This document shows, piece after piece, positions 51,190 through 59,146 of a stretch of DNA of 64,000 nt. The translations under genes were made by a program, and so were the position numbers. The DNA is from a bacterium (lineage in GTDB: Bacteria; Sysuimicrobiota; Sysuimicrobiia; Sysuimicrobiales; Segetimicrobiaceae), in the NCBI GenBank assembly GCA_035307765.1, contig DATGHU010000012.1, forward strand, positions 18,040 to 82,039, read 5' to 3'. Below the pieces are notes generated by a model that did not search any database, was not told where the DNA came from, and saw only the letters and a program-made list of their open reading frames with translations. Every line of letters begins with the position of its first letter. Position 1 is the first letter of the stretch.

Positions 51190-51643
51190 CGGCCAGGCGA
51201 AGACAGACTCGGGAGCGCGGACTCTCTTATGCCTAATGTAACCGTTGAGGCGATCAAGGTGGCGCTATGGTGGAAGGAGGAGCAACGTCTCCGCCTCCGC
51301 CCGAAGTATCGAGACAGCGGGTTGCTCTTCGTTGGAGAACGTGGTCGCCCACTCAATCCGTCCAACACCCGCAACCGAGATCATCTGCCGAGGATCGAGC
51401 GGCTCAAGGTGGTGCGCTTCCGCCTGCATGACCTACGGCACTTCCACGCGACACTGTTGATTGCTTCGCGTGGACTATCGCACAATCGGGGATCGGCTGG
51501 AGCATCGGTCGCCAGCCTTCACCCCCAGCACGTACAGCCACGCGGCTACGAGAGCCCAGGCACAGGCTGCGGTGATTGCTAACGGTTTGCTAACGGAATC
51601 GGGAGTTTCCAACCGGTGGGCTACTTCCACAAAGCATCGATAA
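51190..51643 (+). pseudogene. Tyrosine recombinase/integrase remnant
   Basis: C-terminal half of a phage-type integrase in three frames. KTDSGARTL is followed, after a shift near 51230, by PNVTVEAIKVAL and HDLRHFHATLLIAS. After a second shift near 51468 come VDYRTIGDRLEHRSPAFTPSTYSHA, containing the HxLxHxS and nucleophilic Tyr region. The N-terminal half is missing. It ends seven bases from the 3' end of a tRNA-Val gene, the usual position for an integrase of an element inserted in a tRNA. It is inactive. Confidence 0.8.
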
Positions 51644-51649
51644 ATATAG

Positions 51650-51721
51650 TGGGCGGTGCAGGCTTTGAACCTGCGACCTCATCCGTGTGAAGGATGCGCT
51701 CTACCGCTGAGCTAACCGCCC
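51650..51721 (-). tRNA. tRNA-Val (CAC anticodon)
   Basis: 72 bases on the minus strand. The acceptor arm GGGCGGT pairs with ACCGCCC and the discriminator is A. The D arm contains AGCTCAGCGGTAGAGC. The anticodon stem CATCC/GGATG encloses TTCACAC with anticodon CAC, which reads GTG for valine. The T arm has GCAGG-TTCAAAG-CCTGC. CCA is not encoded. A broken integrase lies directly beyond its 3' end. Confidence 0.97.
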
Positions 51722-51789
51722 AGTGTACCGCTTCGCGCACCCTATTATCCCAAGAGGGCCACCCCTATGTCAAAATTCTGAGTAACCGC

Positions 51790-53067
51790 TCAGCGGCCCG
51801 CCGGCCTCTTACACAGTTCCTCGAGATGCTGGCGCGCTTCAGCAAGATCCTGAGCTTCGAGTGCCAACAAGGCCAATTGTTGACGCGCCACACGAACACC
51901 ATCATCGTGATTGAGCGCGACAAACAGGACCAGGGCTTCTTGAAACGACGTCCGAGCATCGTCCCGCCGTCCCTGTTTGTGGCGAATCGCCCCCCGCATC
52001 ATCAAAGCGCGAGCTCGTGCGCCCCGATCGCTTACCCCGGTCAGCAGGCCCAATGCCGCTTCGCACATCGCGAGCGCCGTGTCGGCAGACGTGTGTTCGA
52101 GAAGAACCGCAGCGAGATTCCCCAATGAATGCGCCGCGCCGCGACCATTGCCTCCCCCGCCATGGAGTTCGATGCTGCGCCAGTAGTGTCGCTCGGCCTC
52201 TTCGTAGTTCCCTTCGTCTCGGGCGATCTCGCCGAGGCGTTCGTGGATCTCTGCATGGTGTTGGTGATGAGCGAGGATCTCATACAGTGCCCTTGCCTGG
52301 CCAACCTGCTGGAACGCTTGTTCAAGGCGCCCTTCCTCGACTGCCGTATCCGCCAAACCAAGATGCCACGCAGCGACCTGCGCAGATTCTTGGTGAACGG
52401 ATGCGGCGTCCAGCCCTTGAACGAACGCCTCGCGGGCCGCCGGAATATTCCCCAATGCTTTGTGTGCGACACCGAGACCCAGGCACAACCTGGCCCGCCA
52501 AATCGGATCGTAAGGCAACTTCTCGGCGAGCTGCAGAGCGGTCTGAAACGCCCACAGAGCTGAGGCCGCATCCCCCACTCCCATTTTCGTTCTGCCCAGG
52601 CAGTCGTGAGCGGCGACAAGGGAAGTCACATCGCCCATGCGTCCGATGACGCGGAGACACCGCTCGAGGCGGCGTTGGGCCCGAAGCAGGTGACCAAGCT
52701 GTTGATCGGCGGAGGCAAGCGCCAGCTCGATACGTGCCTGAAGGCCTTCATCCCCTTGTTCGGCGGCCAGTTCCAGGGCTCTTTCAAGCGGCCCGTAAGC
52801 ATCCATGGCCGAGTGGGCCTGCAGACGAGCCTGTCCGAGACCTAGAAAGACCTCGGCCTCGCGATCTTCTGGGATCCCATCAAGGAAAGAAGAAAGCGGT
52901 TTGTCGAGCCTCCGCGCCAAGGCCTTGAGGGTGATCAGATGCGGAGTCCGCCTGTCCCTCTCGAGCTGGCTAATGTATGACTTGGTGAGATCGCTGCCGG
53001 CCAGTTGCTCTTGGGTCAACTTACGCTCGAGGCGGGCTGCCCGAATCCGTTGCCCCAGCGTAGGCAC
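51790..53067 (-). CDS. XRE family regulator with TPR domain
   Basis: 425 residues. Residues 1-65 form an XRE helix-turn-helix (GQRIRAARLERKLTQEQLAGSDLTKSYISQLERDRRTPHLITLKALARRL). The rest consists of about eight to nine tetratricopeptide repeats with repeating Ala/Leu/Gly helices, for example EGNYEEAERHYWRSIEL. The layout resembles peptide-sensing RNPP-type or similar TPR regulators. GTG start with AGGAGGG five to six bases upstream, and a sigma-70 promoter further up. It is divergent from a small gene at 53445; its targets are unknown. Confidence 0.9.
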   Translation of the reverse strand: MPTLGQRIRAARLERKLTQEQLAGSDLTKSYISQLERDRRTPHLITLKALARRLDKPLSSFLDGIPEDREAEVFLGLGQARLQAHSAMDAYGPLERALELAAEQGDEGLQARIELALASADQQLGHLLRAQRRLERCLRVIGRMGDVTSLVAAHDCLGRTKMGVGDAASALWAFQTALQLAEKLPYDPIWRARLCLGLGVAHKALGNIPAAREAFVQGLDAASVHQESAQVAAWHLGLADTAVEEGRLEQAFQQVGQARALYEILAHHQHHAEIHERLGEIARDEGNYEEAERHYWRSIELHGGGGNGRGAAHSLGNLAAVLLEHTSADTALAMCEAALGLLTGVSDRGARARALMMRGAIRHKQGRRDDARTSFQEALVLFVALNHDDGVRVARQQLALLALEAQDLAEARQHLEELCKRPAGR

Positions 53068-53100
53068 CCAACCCTCCTGTCGTGATGTCGACCCATCCGG

Positions 53101-53129
53101 AGTTTATTAATAGTGTCCGCCTATGTCAA
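53101..53129 (-). promoter_or_regulatory. Promoter of XRE-TPR regulator gene
   Basis: On the minus strand TTGACA (53129-53124) and TAAACT (53106-53101) are 17 bases apart, in an AT-rich patch. TGACAATTGACA with a central CAATTG palindrome overlaps the -35 box and may be an operator. Confidence 0.65.
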
Positions 53130-53444
53130 TTGTCACTATATGAGAAGTTTGTCTGATAAACTCAAATAGATCACTGGTCCTGGGCGCTGCGGGCCCGCAC
53201 GCCCCCATCATGTCGAACCATCCTGCCGGCCTTCGGTGCCGACCCGAGTGACACGAACGCAGATCCGCCAAACTGAGGCATGCCGGGCGGATACGAAGCG
53301 GTTGGCCCACAGCGTGAACAACCGTTTGAGCATTCGCAGAGTGAATCAGCCGAGTTCGCACTGCCGATTGTCGACCCCAGCGTGCCCCGTGTAGGATCGT
53401 TACCGGAGACAATCCAGGGTCAACGGCCCGATGGAGGTGCGCGG

Positions 53445-53699
53445 GTGCTGTTCGAAAAGATCTGGGCGCAGATCAAAGGCGCGGAGCGTTCCGGAAAGCT
53501 CACGATCGAAGAGGCCCTGGATTGTGCAACCCGGGTCCCGCAGGCTTTGTTTTGTTCGATGATGGAGTGCCTCGCTGAGAACGGTGAAGACCCGGACGTG
53601 ATCATCGCGCAGGTCATCAGGCTGCACGATCATATCGTCCGCCGGCTCCATGAGGTTGCCGCCTCACTTCGCCATCGGCCGCTACAGGGTCCGCATTGA
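53445..53699 (+). CDS. Small hypothetical protein upstream of RHH cluster
   Basis: 84 residues from a GTG with GGAGG seven bases upstream; an ATG 55 codons earlier would give 139 residues but its extra part looks less coding-like. The protein is helical with KIWAQIKGAERSGKLTIEEAL, then FCSMMECLAENGEDPDVIIAQVIRLHDHIVRRL. It has no signal peptide or known motif. It lies just before the palindromic promoter of the RHH operon on the same strand. Not recognised. Confidence 0.6.
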   Translation: MLFEKIWAQIKGAERSGKLTIEEALDCATRVPQALFCSMMECLAENGEDPDVIIAQVIRLHDHIVRRLHEVAASLRHRPLQGPH

Positions 53700-53709
53700 G
53701 CGGCTCCCC

Positions 53710-53738
53710 TTGCGTCGGGGGCCCGTCTCCGGTATATT
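53710..53738 (+). promoter_or_regulatory. Promoter of RHH-secretin-ATPase operon
   Basis: TTGCGT at 53710-53715 and TATATT at 53733-53738 with a 17-base spacer. The predicted start is near 53745, immediately before a 16-base palindrome. Confidence 0.55.
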
Positions 53739-53748
53739 CTAGATGATC

Positions 53749-53764
53749 AGATATTTAAATATCT
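53749..53764. promoter_or_regulatory. AT-rich operator palindrome
   Basis: AGATATTTAAATATCT, a perfect 16-base inverted repeat at about +5 to +20 of the promoter in an otherwise GC-rich region. Ribbon-helix-helix repressors commonly bind such short sites, and the next gene encodes one. Confidence 0.65.
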
Positions 53765-53807
53765 ATCCACCGGAAAGCCAACCCTGACAGAGTGGAGGTG
53801 GCGAGGA

Positions 53808-54182
53808 ATGTGGATCGCGGGGGCAGCGAGAGGCAGGGGCCATTCGGCTGGACTACGGGGAAAACTGACCAAGCTGGGCATCCACGTCCCGAAAGATCTC
53901 CACAGACGTTTCCGCGCACGACTGATCCTGGAAGGGCGTTTGATGCAAAGCGTCATCCGCGAATGGGTGGATGAAGAGGTTACCACACATCGAACCCGCC
54001 CGCTGTCGCCCGGAGGGCTCCGCTTTTTCAAGGGGATCGACCGCACCACCTTAGCGGCGTTGGCCGTTCCCCTCGATCCGGAGAAGATTCGGCGCCTGAA
54101 GAGCAAGTTGCTGATCGAAGGGCGCAATATTTCTCAGTGGGGAACGGAGCGCATGGAGCAATTTCTAAGGGAGCGCACATGA
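53808..54182 (+). CDS. Tandem ribbon-helix-helix-like DNA-binding protein
   Basis: 124 residues with two similar units. The first is LGIHVPKDLHRRFRARLILEG-RLMQSVIREWVDEEV (about residues 23-58). The second is LAVPLDPEKIRRLKSKLLIEG-RNISQWGTERMEQFL (about 86-121). Each has a short strand, a basic helix, an EGR turn and a second helix, as in Arc/CopG-type ribbon-helix-helix domains. Two units in one chain would make a pseudo-dimer. A palindromic operator precedes the gene, so autoregulation is likely. Its stop overlaps the secretin-domain gene (ATGA). Confidence 0.65.
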   Translation: MWIAGAARGRGHSAGLRGKLTKLGIHVPKDLHRRFRARLILEGRLMQSVIREWVDEEVTTHRTRPLSPGGLRFFKGIDRTTLAALAVPLDPEKIRRLKSKLLIEGRNISQWGTERMEQFLRERT

Positions 54183-55084
54183 AGAACGGACGGCGGCGGC
54201 TCACGAGCATCCTCGCGGCTGCCCTGCTGTTGAGCGCGTGGAGTTCGACGGCGGGAGCGTCTGGTCCCACAACGCTGACCGTCAGAGTTCTTGGGGGCGC
54301 TACAAAAACCGCTCTGCGCCTCCAACCTGGATTCGCCACGGTGCTCAGAGCCGATCACAGGATCGACACCGTCGCCATCGGCGATCCGCGCATCGTGGCG
54401 GCCACGATGGTCAAGCGAGGACAAGATGTGTTTGACATTGTCCTTCAGCCCCAAACGGCAACCGGGGTCACCAACATGGTTGTGTGGTTTGGAGACCTGA
54501 CCTCAATCTGGGATCTCACTATTGGTCCCGGTCAGCGGACCGCAGATATCGTGTACGTTCTGACTGCCCCCCTCACCACCGCGCACCCCGCGTCTCTATC
54601 CTCGCCCCTACCACCGCTGCAACCGTCGGCGATCCCGGTGCGGGTTGAGGCTCCCACTGAGACCTCGTCGCAGGGGGGCGGACAGCCGTTCCTTGAAGTG
54701 CAGCAATCGAGCGGCAACGCGGTCGGTACCTTCCAGCTCGCTCGGGGGCCCGACGGCGTCGGGATCCGTTATCGCATCACGAATAAGGGAGCCGTCGGGC
54801 TTGCGATCCGACTCAGCGGGGTTCTGGTCAGGGTGAACGGGCGACTCGTGCCGTTCGTCATGTCGCAGGATCCTACTGAAAAGACCCATCCAACCGTGGT
54901 GCCGGCCGGAACCGAGGAAACGGGGATGATCAACGCTGCCGTGCGGGCCCCGCGTCAACTCGAGGTCATTTTCTCCCTCTTCCCTCTGGGGAACGACCCG
55001 CATAGTGCGAGCCCAATACTCCCAATCACTTTCCAGATGGTGTTTGCCGGCCTCGATCGGCTTCCGGTATCCCGGGCCCAATAA
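54179..55084 (+). CDS. Secreted protein with pilus/secretin N-terminal domain
   Basis: 301 residues. A signal peptide is clear (LTSILAAALLLSAWSSTAGA). Residues of about 45-125 match the domain at the N-terminus of CpaC-type secretins: LQPGFATVLRADHRIDTVAIGDPRIVAATMV, then DIVLQPQTATGVTNMVVWFGD. The secretin pore domain is absent. A Pro-rich linker (about 140-160) leads to a beta-rich C-terminal domain with an even pattern of strands. It likely sits in the periplasm or on the cell surface. It is translationally coupled to the RHH regulator and 12 bases from the ATPase gene. Confidence 0.75.
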   Translation: MKNGRRRLTSILAAALLLSAWSSTAGASGPTTLTVRVLGGATKTALRLQPGFATVLRADHRIDTVAIGDPRIVAATMVKRGQDVFDIVLQPQTATGVTNMVVWFGDLTSIWDLTIGPGQRTADIVYVLTAPLTTAHPASLSSPLPPLQPSAIPVRVEAPTETSSQGGGQPFLEVQQSSGNAVGTFQLARGPDGVGIRYRITNKGAVGLAIRLSGVLVRVNGRLVPFVMSQDPTEKTHPTVVPAGTEETGMINAAVRAPRQLEVIFSLFPLGNDPHSASPILPITFQMVFAGLDRLPVSRAQ

Positions 55085-55096
55085 AACAAGCTCCCC

Positions 55097-56107
55097 ATGT
55101 CGAACGGTGAGGCCGCGACCCTCTTTGCCGTCATCCCGCGGTGGATCGTAGCGTGGATTGACGCGCTGGGTGCAGACGGAATTGAGGAAATCGAGATGGA
55201 TCTCGGTCGACCGCCCCGCGTCCATTGCCGCGATCGCTCCCGGTGGACCTCTCCATCAAGAGAGGTGGCCCGCGAAGACATCCAGTATGTCCTCGGGCGC
55301 GTCACGCGGTTCCGAGAAGATAATCGCACTGGAATCGAGCGGACGCTGCACCGCATCGCATGCATCCGCGATCGCTACCAGGAGATCACCGGGTTTACAT
55401 TCCGGGTGGGAAGGGCGATCGACGGGGCGGCGGCCCCGATTCGCGACCTCCTCGCGACGGGGAAGAACCTTCTGGTCATTGGCAGGCCTGGGGCGGGCAA
55501 GACGACGGTCCTGCGAAGTGCTGCGGCCATCTTATCTGAACAACTACATCGCCGCGTTGTCATCGCCGACACCAGCAACGAGATTGGCGGTGACGGGCAG
55601 ATCCCGCATCCCGCCATCGGCAGCGCACGGTGCCTGCAGATTCCGCTCGCTGAACCGAACCGACCAGCCGATGCCGAAACGCGACAGGCCGGAACCATTC
55701 TGCAGGCGGTGATCAACCACCGAGCTGAGACGGTGATCATCGATGAGCTCGGGTTCGCCGCCGACGCAAGGGTGGCCCGAACCATCGCCCGCCGCGGCGT
55801 GCAGTTGGTCGCAACCGCCCACGCGACTTCGCTTCGCGATATGGTCTTCAACTCAGAACTCGCCTGCCTGGTCGGGGACCTGCACCCCATCGTGCTGTCT
55901 CACGAGGAAGTCGCGAGGCGCGGAATCGTGCGTCGCACCGTCTTGGAACGCATCGGCCCCCCGGTGTTCGATTGCGCAGTGGAAATCGCTCACCGCGATG
56001 CATTCGTGATCCACCGAGACGTCGCGGAGTCGGTGGACAACCTGCTCAATGGGCTGCCGCCGAAAGTGGTCGTGCGGGATGCCGGCCCGGACCTGGAAGA
56101 ATCTTAA
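55097..56107 (+). CDS. SpoIIIAA/Ycf45-like AAA ATPase
   Basis: 336 residues. Walker A is IGRPGAGKTTVLR and Walker B is VIIDELGF. Between them VIADTSNEIGGDGQIPHPAIGSAR is diagnostic of the SpoIIIAA/Ycf45 group, related to secretion-type ATPases. The N-terminal DGIEEIEMDLGRPPRV and TRFREDNRTGIERTLHRIACIRDRYQEITGFTFRVGR are also family blocks. The C-terminal R3H domain of Ycf45 proteins is absent. SpoIIIAA powers the SpoIIIA-SpoIIQ channel in sporulating Firmicutes. Here it follows a secretin-domain gene, so a role at an envelope complex is possible but unproven. Confidence 0.85.
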   Translation: MSNGEAATLFAVIPRWIVAWIDALGADGIEEIEMDLGRPPRVHCRDRSRWTSPSREVAREDIQYVLGRVTRFREDNRTGIERTLHRIACIRDRYQEITGFTFRVGRAIDGAAAPIRDLLATGKNLLVIGRPGAGKTTVLRSAAAILSEQLHRRVVIADTSNEIGGDGQIPHPAIGSARCLQIPLAEPNRPADAETRQAGTILQAVINHRAETVIIDELGFAADARVARTIARRGVQLVATAHATSLRDMVFNSELACLVGDLHPIVLSHEEVARRGIVRRTVLERIGPPVFDCAVEIAHRDAFVIHRDVAESVDNLLNGLPPKVVVRDAGPDLEES

Positions 56108-56169
56108 CAGGATCCGCGTCCCGGGGCGGCCAAACTCAAACCAGACCCTTTACTTTACCCGGACGGGCC

Positions 56170-56400
56170 ATGGATATGGAGCGGGGCGTCGTCAAGTGGT
56201 TCGACAGTCGAATGGGCTACGGCTTCGTGGTTGATGAGAGCGGGCGTGACGTCTTCTTGCACCGCCGGGTGCTCCGCGGCGCCGGCCGGCGGCGGTTGGA
56301 TCCAGGGGAAATCGTCGAGTACGAAGCCGAGAGCACACCCCGGGGAACCAAGATCACTCACCTCATCGTCCCTGAGCAGCCGCGGAAGGAACCGCCGTAG
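56170..56400 (+). CDS. Cold-shock-domain protein
   Basis: 76 residues. The cold-shock core is present: GVVKWFDSRMGYGFVVDESGRDVFLHRRVL, with RNP1 (GYGFV) and RNP2 (VFLH), so single-stranded nucleic acid binding is expected. The C-terminal half (LDPGEIVEYEAESTPRGTKITHL) completes the OB fold and is more divergent than in CspA. No strong ribosome-binding site is seen. It lies 62 bases after the ATPase gene and may be co-transcribed with it. Confidence 0.85.
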   Translation: MDMERGVVKWFDSRMGYGFVVDESGRDVFLHRRVLRGAGRRRLDPGEIVEYEAESTPRGTKITHLIVPEQPRKEPP

Positions 56401-56420
56401 CAGGACCGGAACGATCCGGT

Positions 56421-56777
56421 TCAGGGCTGACGCTTCTTCGGCACCTCGGGAAAGGCGATCACGCCGGTTTGACGAGTACCCGTCGTCACCCCTTTTCGCT
56501 GGGGAACGCGTGGGTGATCGGCCAAGTTGAGGTTGAGGGTCTTCCCGCAGGAGCAGGTCACCTTGGATTGCTCGCTCGCGTCGATCCAGATCTTCCCCTC
56601 GTTCTCGGCGCGCCGTCGGGCCGCTTCGATGGCCCCCGACGCCCGATCTTCCGCGTCCTCGCGATCCGCCTGGGCAGCGGTCATGGTGCCGTACACCGAT
56701 GCGATAAACGTCTTCGGATAATAGACGCTGTACTTCTTGCCGCACCGACCGCAAGGGAAAGCCATCAACAATGCCAC
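56421..56777 (-). CDS. Zinc-ribbon hypothetical protein
   Basis: 118 residues. Two Cys pairs, CGRC near residue 9 and CSC-G near residue 75, probably bind zinc in a ribbon. Between them is a charged helix (AAQADREDAEDRASGAIEAARRRAENEG). There is no membrane segment. GTG start with GAGGTG seven bases upstream. It is convergent with the cold-shock gene. Family not recognised. Confidence 0.65.
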   Translation of the reverse strand: MALLMAFPCGRCGKKYSVYYPKTFIASVYGTMTAAQADREDAEDRASGAIEAARRRAENEGKIWIDASEQSKVTCSCGKTLNLNLADHPRVPQRKGVTTGTRQTGVIAFPEVPKKRQP

Positions 56778-56933
56778 GCGAGATCACCTCACCACCATTG
56801 TAGCATGGAGGTCTTCGGCCGCCCGAGCCCAGTTGGAACAGCGTGAGGAGGCCGGCGCCGACACTGGGAAACCCGAGGAGGGTATGGTAGCATATTGGCA
56901 CACCGGGCAGCTGAGGTTGAAGGGAGCGAGGGA

Positions 56934-57392
56934 ATGGCCGACCGTGGCATGCGGATGTTCGTTCTGGGGATTTTTGTCGGCGGGGTGGCGGCCGTCTTCC
57001 TGTTGGGCAGTGCGGTGACTGCGTGGAGCCGACATGGCGGCGCAGCCGCGAGCGACCGCGGCCCAATCGTCCTTCCCGTCCAGGGGTCGCCCTTCACTCC
57101 CAAGGAATTCGTCCCCCTGCTCCCTCCGAACAACGGCCAGGACCAGGGACCGGGATTGCCCAACCCCGGTGCCAGCGGGCAGGATTGCAACAAGATCCTC
57201 TACTTCTTCCAGGGCAAGCTCTACCAACTCCGGCCCGGGCCGATGCCGCGCGGCGGGGGCAACCCGGAGTTCTATTACATGCAGCCCTACGGGGGGCCGC
57301 AGATCCCTGGGTTCCCCACCCCCGGTCCGATGATTCCCGGAGCGCCGGGGCCCAGCACCCCGGATCAGTCCGTCCCGCCGCGTCGAATCTGA
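56934..57392 (+). CDS. Membrane-anchored Pro/Gly-rich hypothetical protein
   Basis: 152 residues. An N-terminal membrane segment (MFVLGIFVGGVAAVFLLGSAVTAW) is followed by about 120 extracytoplasmic residues rich in Pro, Gly and Gln. This part has CNKILYFFQGKLYQLRPGPMP in the middle and a tail of repeated PG units (FPTPGPMIPGAPGPSTP). It probably lies in the periplasm attached to the inner membrane. GGGAGCGAGGG precedes the ATG. A perfect 30-base palindromic terminator follows. Not recognised. Confidence 0.65.
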   Translation: MADRGMRMFVLGIFVGGVAAVFLLGSAVTAWSRHGGAAASDRGPIVLPVQGSPFTPKEFVPLLPPNNGQDQGPGLPNPGASGQDCNKILYFFQGKLYQLRPGPMPRGGGNPEFYYMQPYGGPQIPGFPTPGPMIPGAPGPSTPDQSVPPRRI

Positions 57393-57416
57393 GGCAGGCG
57401 GTCAGCCCGCAGCCGC

Positions 57417-57446
57417 GAGGGCTCCCATCGTACGATGGGAGCCCTC
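57417..57446. terminator. Perfect 30-base bidirectional terminator palindrome
   Basis: 15-base perfect arms, GAGGGCTCCCATCGT and its complement, with no loop bases. It sits 25 bases after one stop and 31 bases after the stop of the convergent gene, so it can serve both. Confidence 0.8.
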
Positions 57447-57476
57447 GTGTTACCCGCCGGAGATCAGATCTGTTGC

Positions 57477-57899
57477 TCAGTGCGTGCCGTCTGCCCCTTG
57501 ATCGTCGCCCTGTTTCTTGACCCGCCTCTGCGGCTCGTCCACCTGCCTGGGCTCTGTCCACGAACCCGGACCCGGGGCGGGTCCGACGCGAGTCTGATCG
57601 AGCACCTGCGGTAGATTGAGGAGAATGTTGGTGATGGTCGAAAGACCGCCCGATTGAGGTTGGGCCGGCCTTGCCGGCGCGGCCTCGCGCGAGGCGGGAG
57701 CGGGGTGGCCGGAAGGAACAACCTCCCGCACCTGCTGGATGGGAGCAGGAGGTGCAGCCGCCGTATCCTTGATTGTCGTGACGGGCTCCGCCTGCTGCGG
57801 CGGCCTCAGCCCGAGCATACCCTGCCCCTTGGGGGTCATCGTACCCAGCGTTGCGAGCACCGTAAAGAGACCAAAGATAGCAGCAACCGTCTTAGTCAT
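57477..57899 (-). CDS. Membrane-anchored hypothetical protein
   Basis: 140 residues. The N-terminus MTKTVAAIFGLFTVLATLGTM is a membrane anchor or signal. The rest is Pro- and Gln-rich and low in complexity, except for a helix STITNILLNLPQVLDQ near residue 90. GGAG lies six bases before the ATG. It mirrors the convergent Pro/Gly-rich gene in size and design, so the two may act together. Not recognised. Confidence 0.6.
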   Translation of the reverse strand: MTKTVAAIFGLFTVLATLGTMTPKGQGMLGLRPPQQAEPVTTIKDTAAAPPAPIQQVREVVPSGHPAPASREAAPARPAQPQSGGLSTITNILLNLPQVLDQTRVGPAPGPGSWTEPRQVDEPQRRVKKQGDDQGADGTH

Positions 57900-58018
57900 T
57901 GTGCGCTCCATCAACGGACAGATCCATTGGCCTTCCTCGGTAAATATACCCAGATACTATCGTTCTCAAAACACCCCAGGGCGCACCGGCGTTCGGGCAT
58001 CGTCCGGCCCGGCCAAGA

Positions 58019-59038
58019 TTAGCCGGAAGGTTCGGGAGACTTCCCCCGGGACCGCAGGCGGGCAGATCCCCGAACCTCGGGGTTGACCAGCGACCGGGGC
58101 CACTCTCCCTGCAAGGCCCTCGCCACCTCTTCGGCCACCCGGCGCTTCAGGGTAAGTTTCGCCTCCTCGCTGTACCAAGCGACATGCGGGGTCAAGAGCG
58201 CATTGGGAGCGGTACGCAGCGGGTGGCTCGCCTTGAGGGGTTCTTGCTCGAACACGTCGATCCCGGCGCCGGCCAGCTTCCCGGTCTGGAGGGCTCGCGC
58301 CAGCGCCGCCGTGTCGATCACAGCTCCGCGGGACGTATTGATGAGAATGGCCGTGGGCTTCATCAGCGCGATCTCGGTCGGACCGAGCAGATGTTGGGTC
58401 TCCGTTGAGAGCGGGGTGTGGAACGTTACGAAATCGGACTGGCGGAGGAGTGTCTGGTAGTCGACAAGGACCGCTCCCCCCTCAATCGCGGCGGACCGGC
58501 TGATGTACGGATCATAGGTCAACCGGTGGAGGCCGAACGGTTCCGCGTACCCGGAAACGATCCGCCCGATCCTGCCGAACCCGACGATCCCGAGGGTGAG
58601 CCCCTTGAGGCGCGGGACCGGCGGCACGACGTCCGGCCCTTTGAGCCACCGTCCCTGCCGGAGCGCACTGTCGTACTGCAACAAACGGCGGTGCACGGCC
58701 AGCAGAAGGGCAACCGCGTGCAGCGCGACCTCCTGGGTCCCGTAGTCGGGCACGTTGGCGACGCAGATCCCTGCCCGCGTGGCCGCCTCGATGTCCACAC
58801 CGTCGTACCCGACCCCGTACCGGACGATCAGAAGGCACCTCGGCATCGCCGCGATCATTTCCGCGTCCAGCGCGACGGTTTGGTTGATGACGGCGTCGGC
58901 GCGGCCGAGGGCCGATCTCAGCGTGGGGCGATCCGAGGACTTGAGTACCTCGAGCTGCACACCCATCGGCCGCAGGATGCGCTCCTCCGGCTCGAGGTCC
59001 GGGAAGTCGTGATCGGTGATCAGAACGGCGTGCCCCAT
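58019..59038 (-). CDS. C-terminal binding/phosphoglycerate dehydrogenase-like 2-hydroxyacid dehydrogenase
   Basis: 339 residues. It has the NAD motif GIVGFGRIGRIVSGYAEPFG, the substrate-loop RYGVGYDGVDIEAATRAGI, and the catalytic Arg of NTSRGAVID, Glu of FEQEP and His of LTPHVAW. The pattern is that of CtBP-like and 3-phosphoglycerate dehydrogenase-like enzymes, which reduce 2-keto acids. It lacks an ACT domain. It differs from the family member at 4567 in length and loops. The ATG at 59038 has a distant GGAGG. It is divergent from the DUF6580 gene. Confidence 0.88.
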   Translation of the reverse strand: MGHAVLITDHDFPDLEPEERILRPMGVQLEVLKSSDRPTLRSALGRADAVINQTVALDAEMIAAMPRCLLIVRYGVGYDGVDIEAATRAGICVANVPDYGTQEVALHAVALLLAVHRRLLQYDSALRQGRWLKGPDVVPPVPRLKGLTLGIVGFGRIGRIVSGYAEPFGLHRLTYDPYISRSAAIEGGAVLVDYQTLLRQSDFVTFHTPLSTETQHLLGPTEIALMKPTAILINTSRGAVIDTAALARALQTGKLAGAGIDVFEQEPLKASHPLRTAPNALLTPHVAWYSEEAKLTLKRRVAEEVARALQGEWPRSLVNPEVRGSARLRSRGKSPEPSG

Positions 59039-59146
59039 GCGGTGGCATTTTACCTCCGGCACGGCCGCATTCCTCTCGGGGGAAGCGGGAAAGTTTGAGA
59101 GGAGACGGGCCGCGCCGCCCAGTATACTGTAGATGGTGAGCGTATC

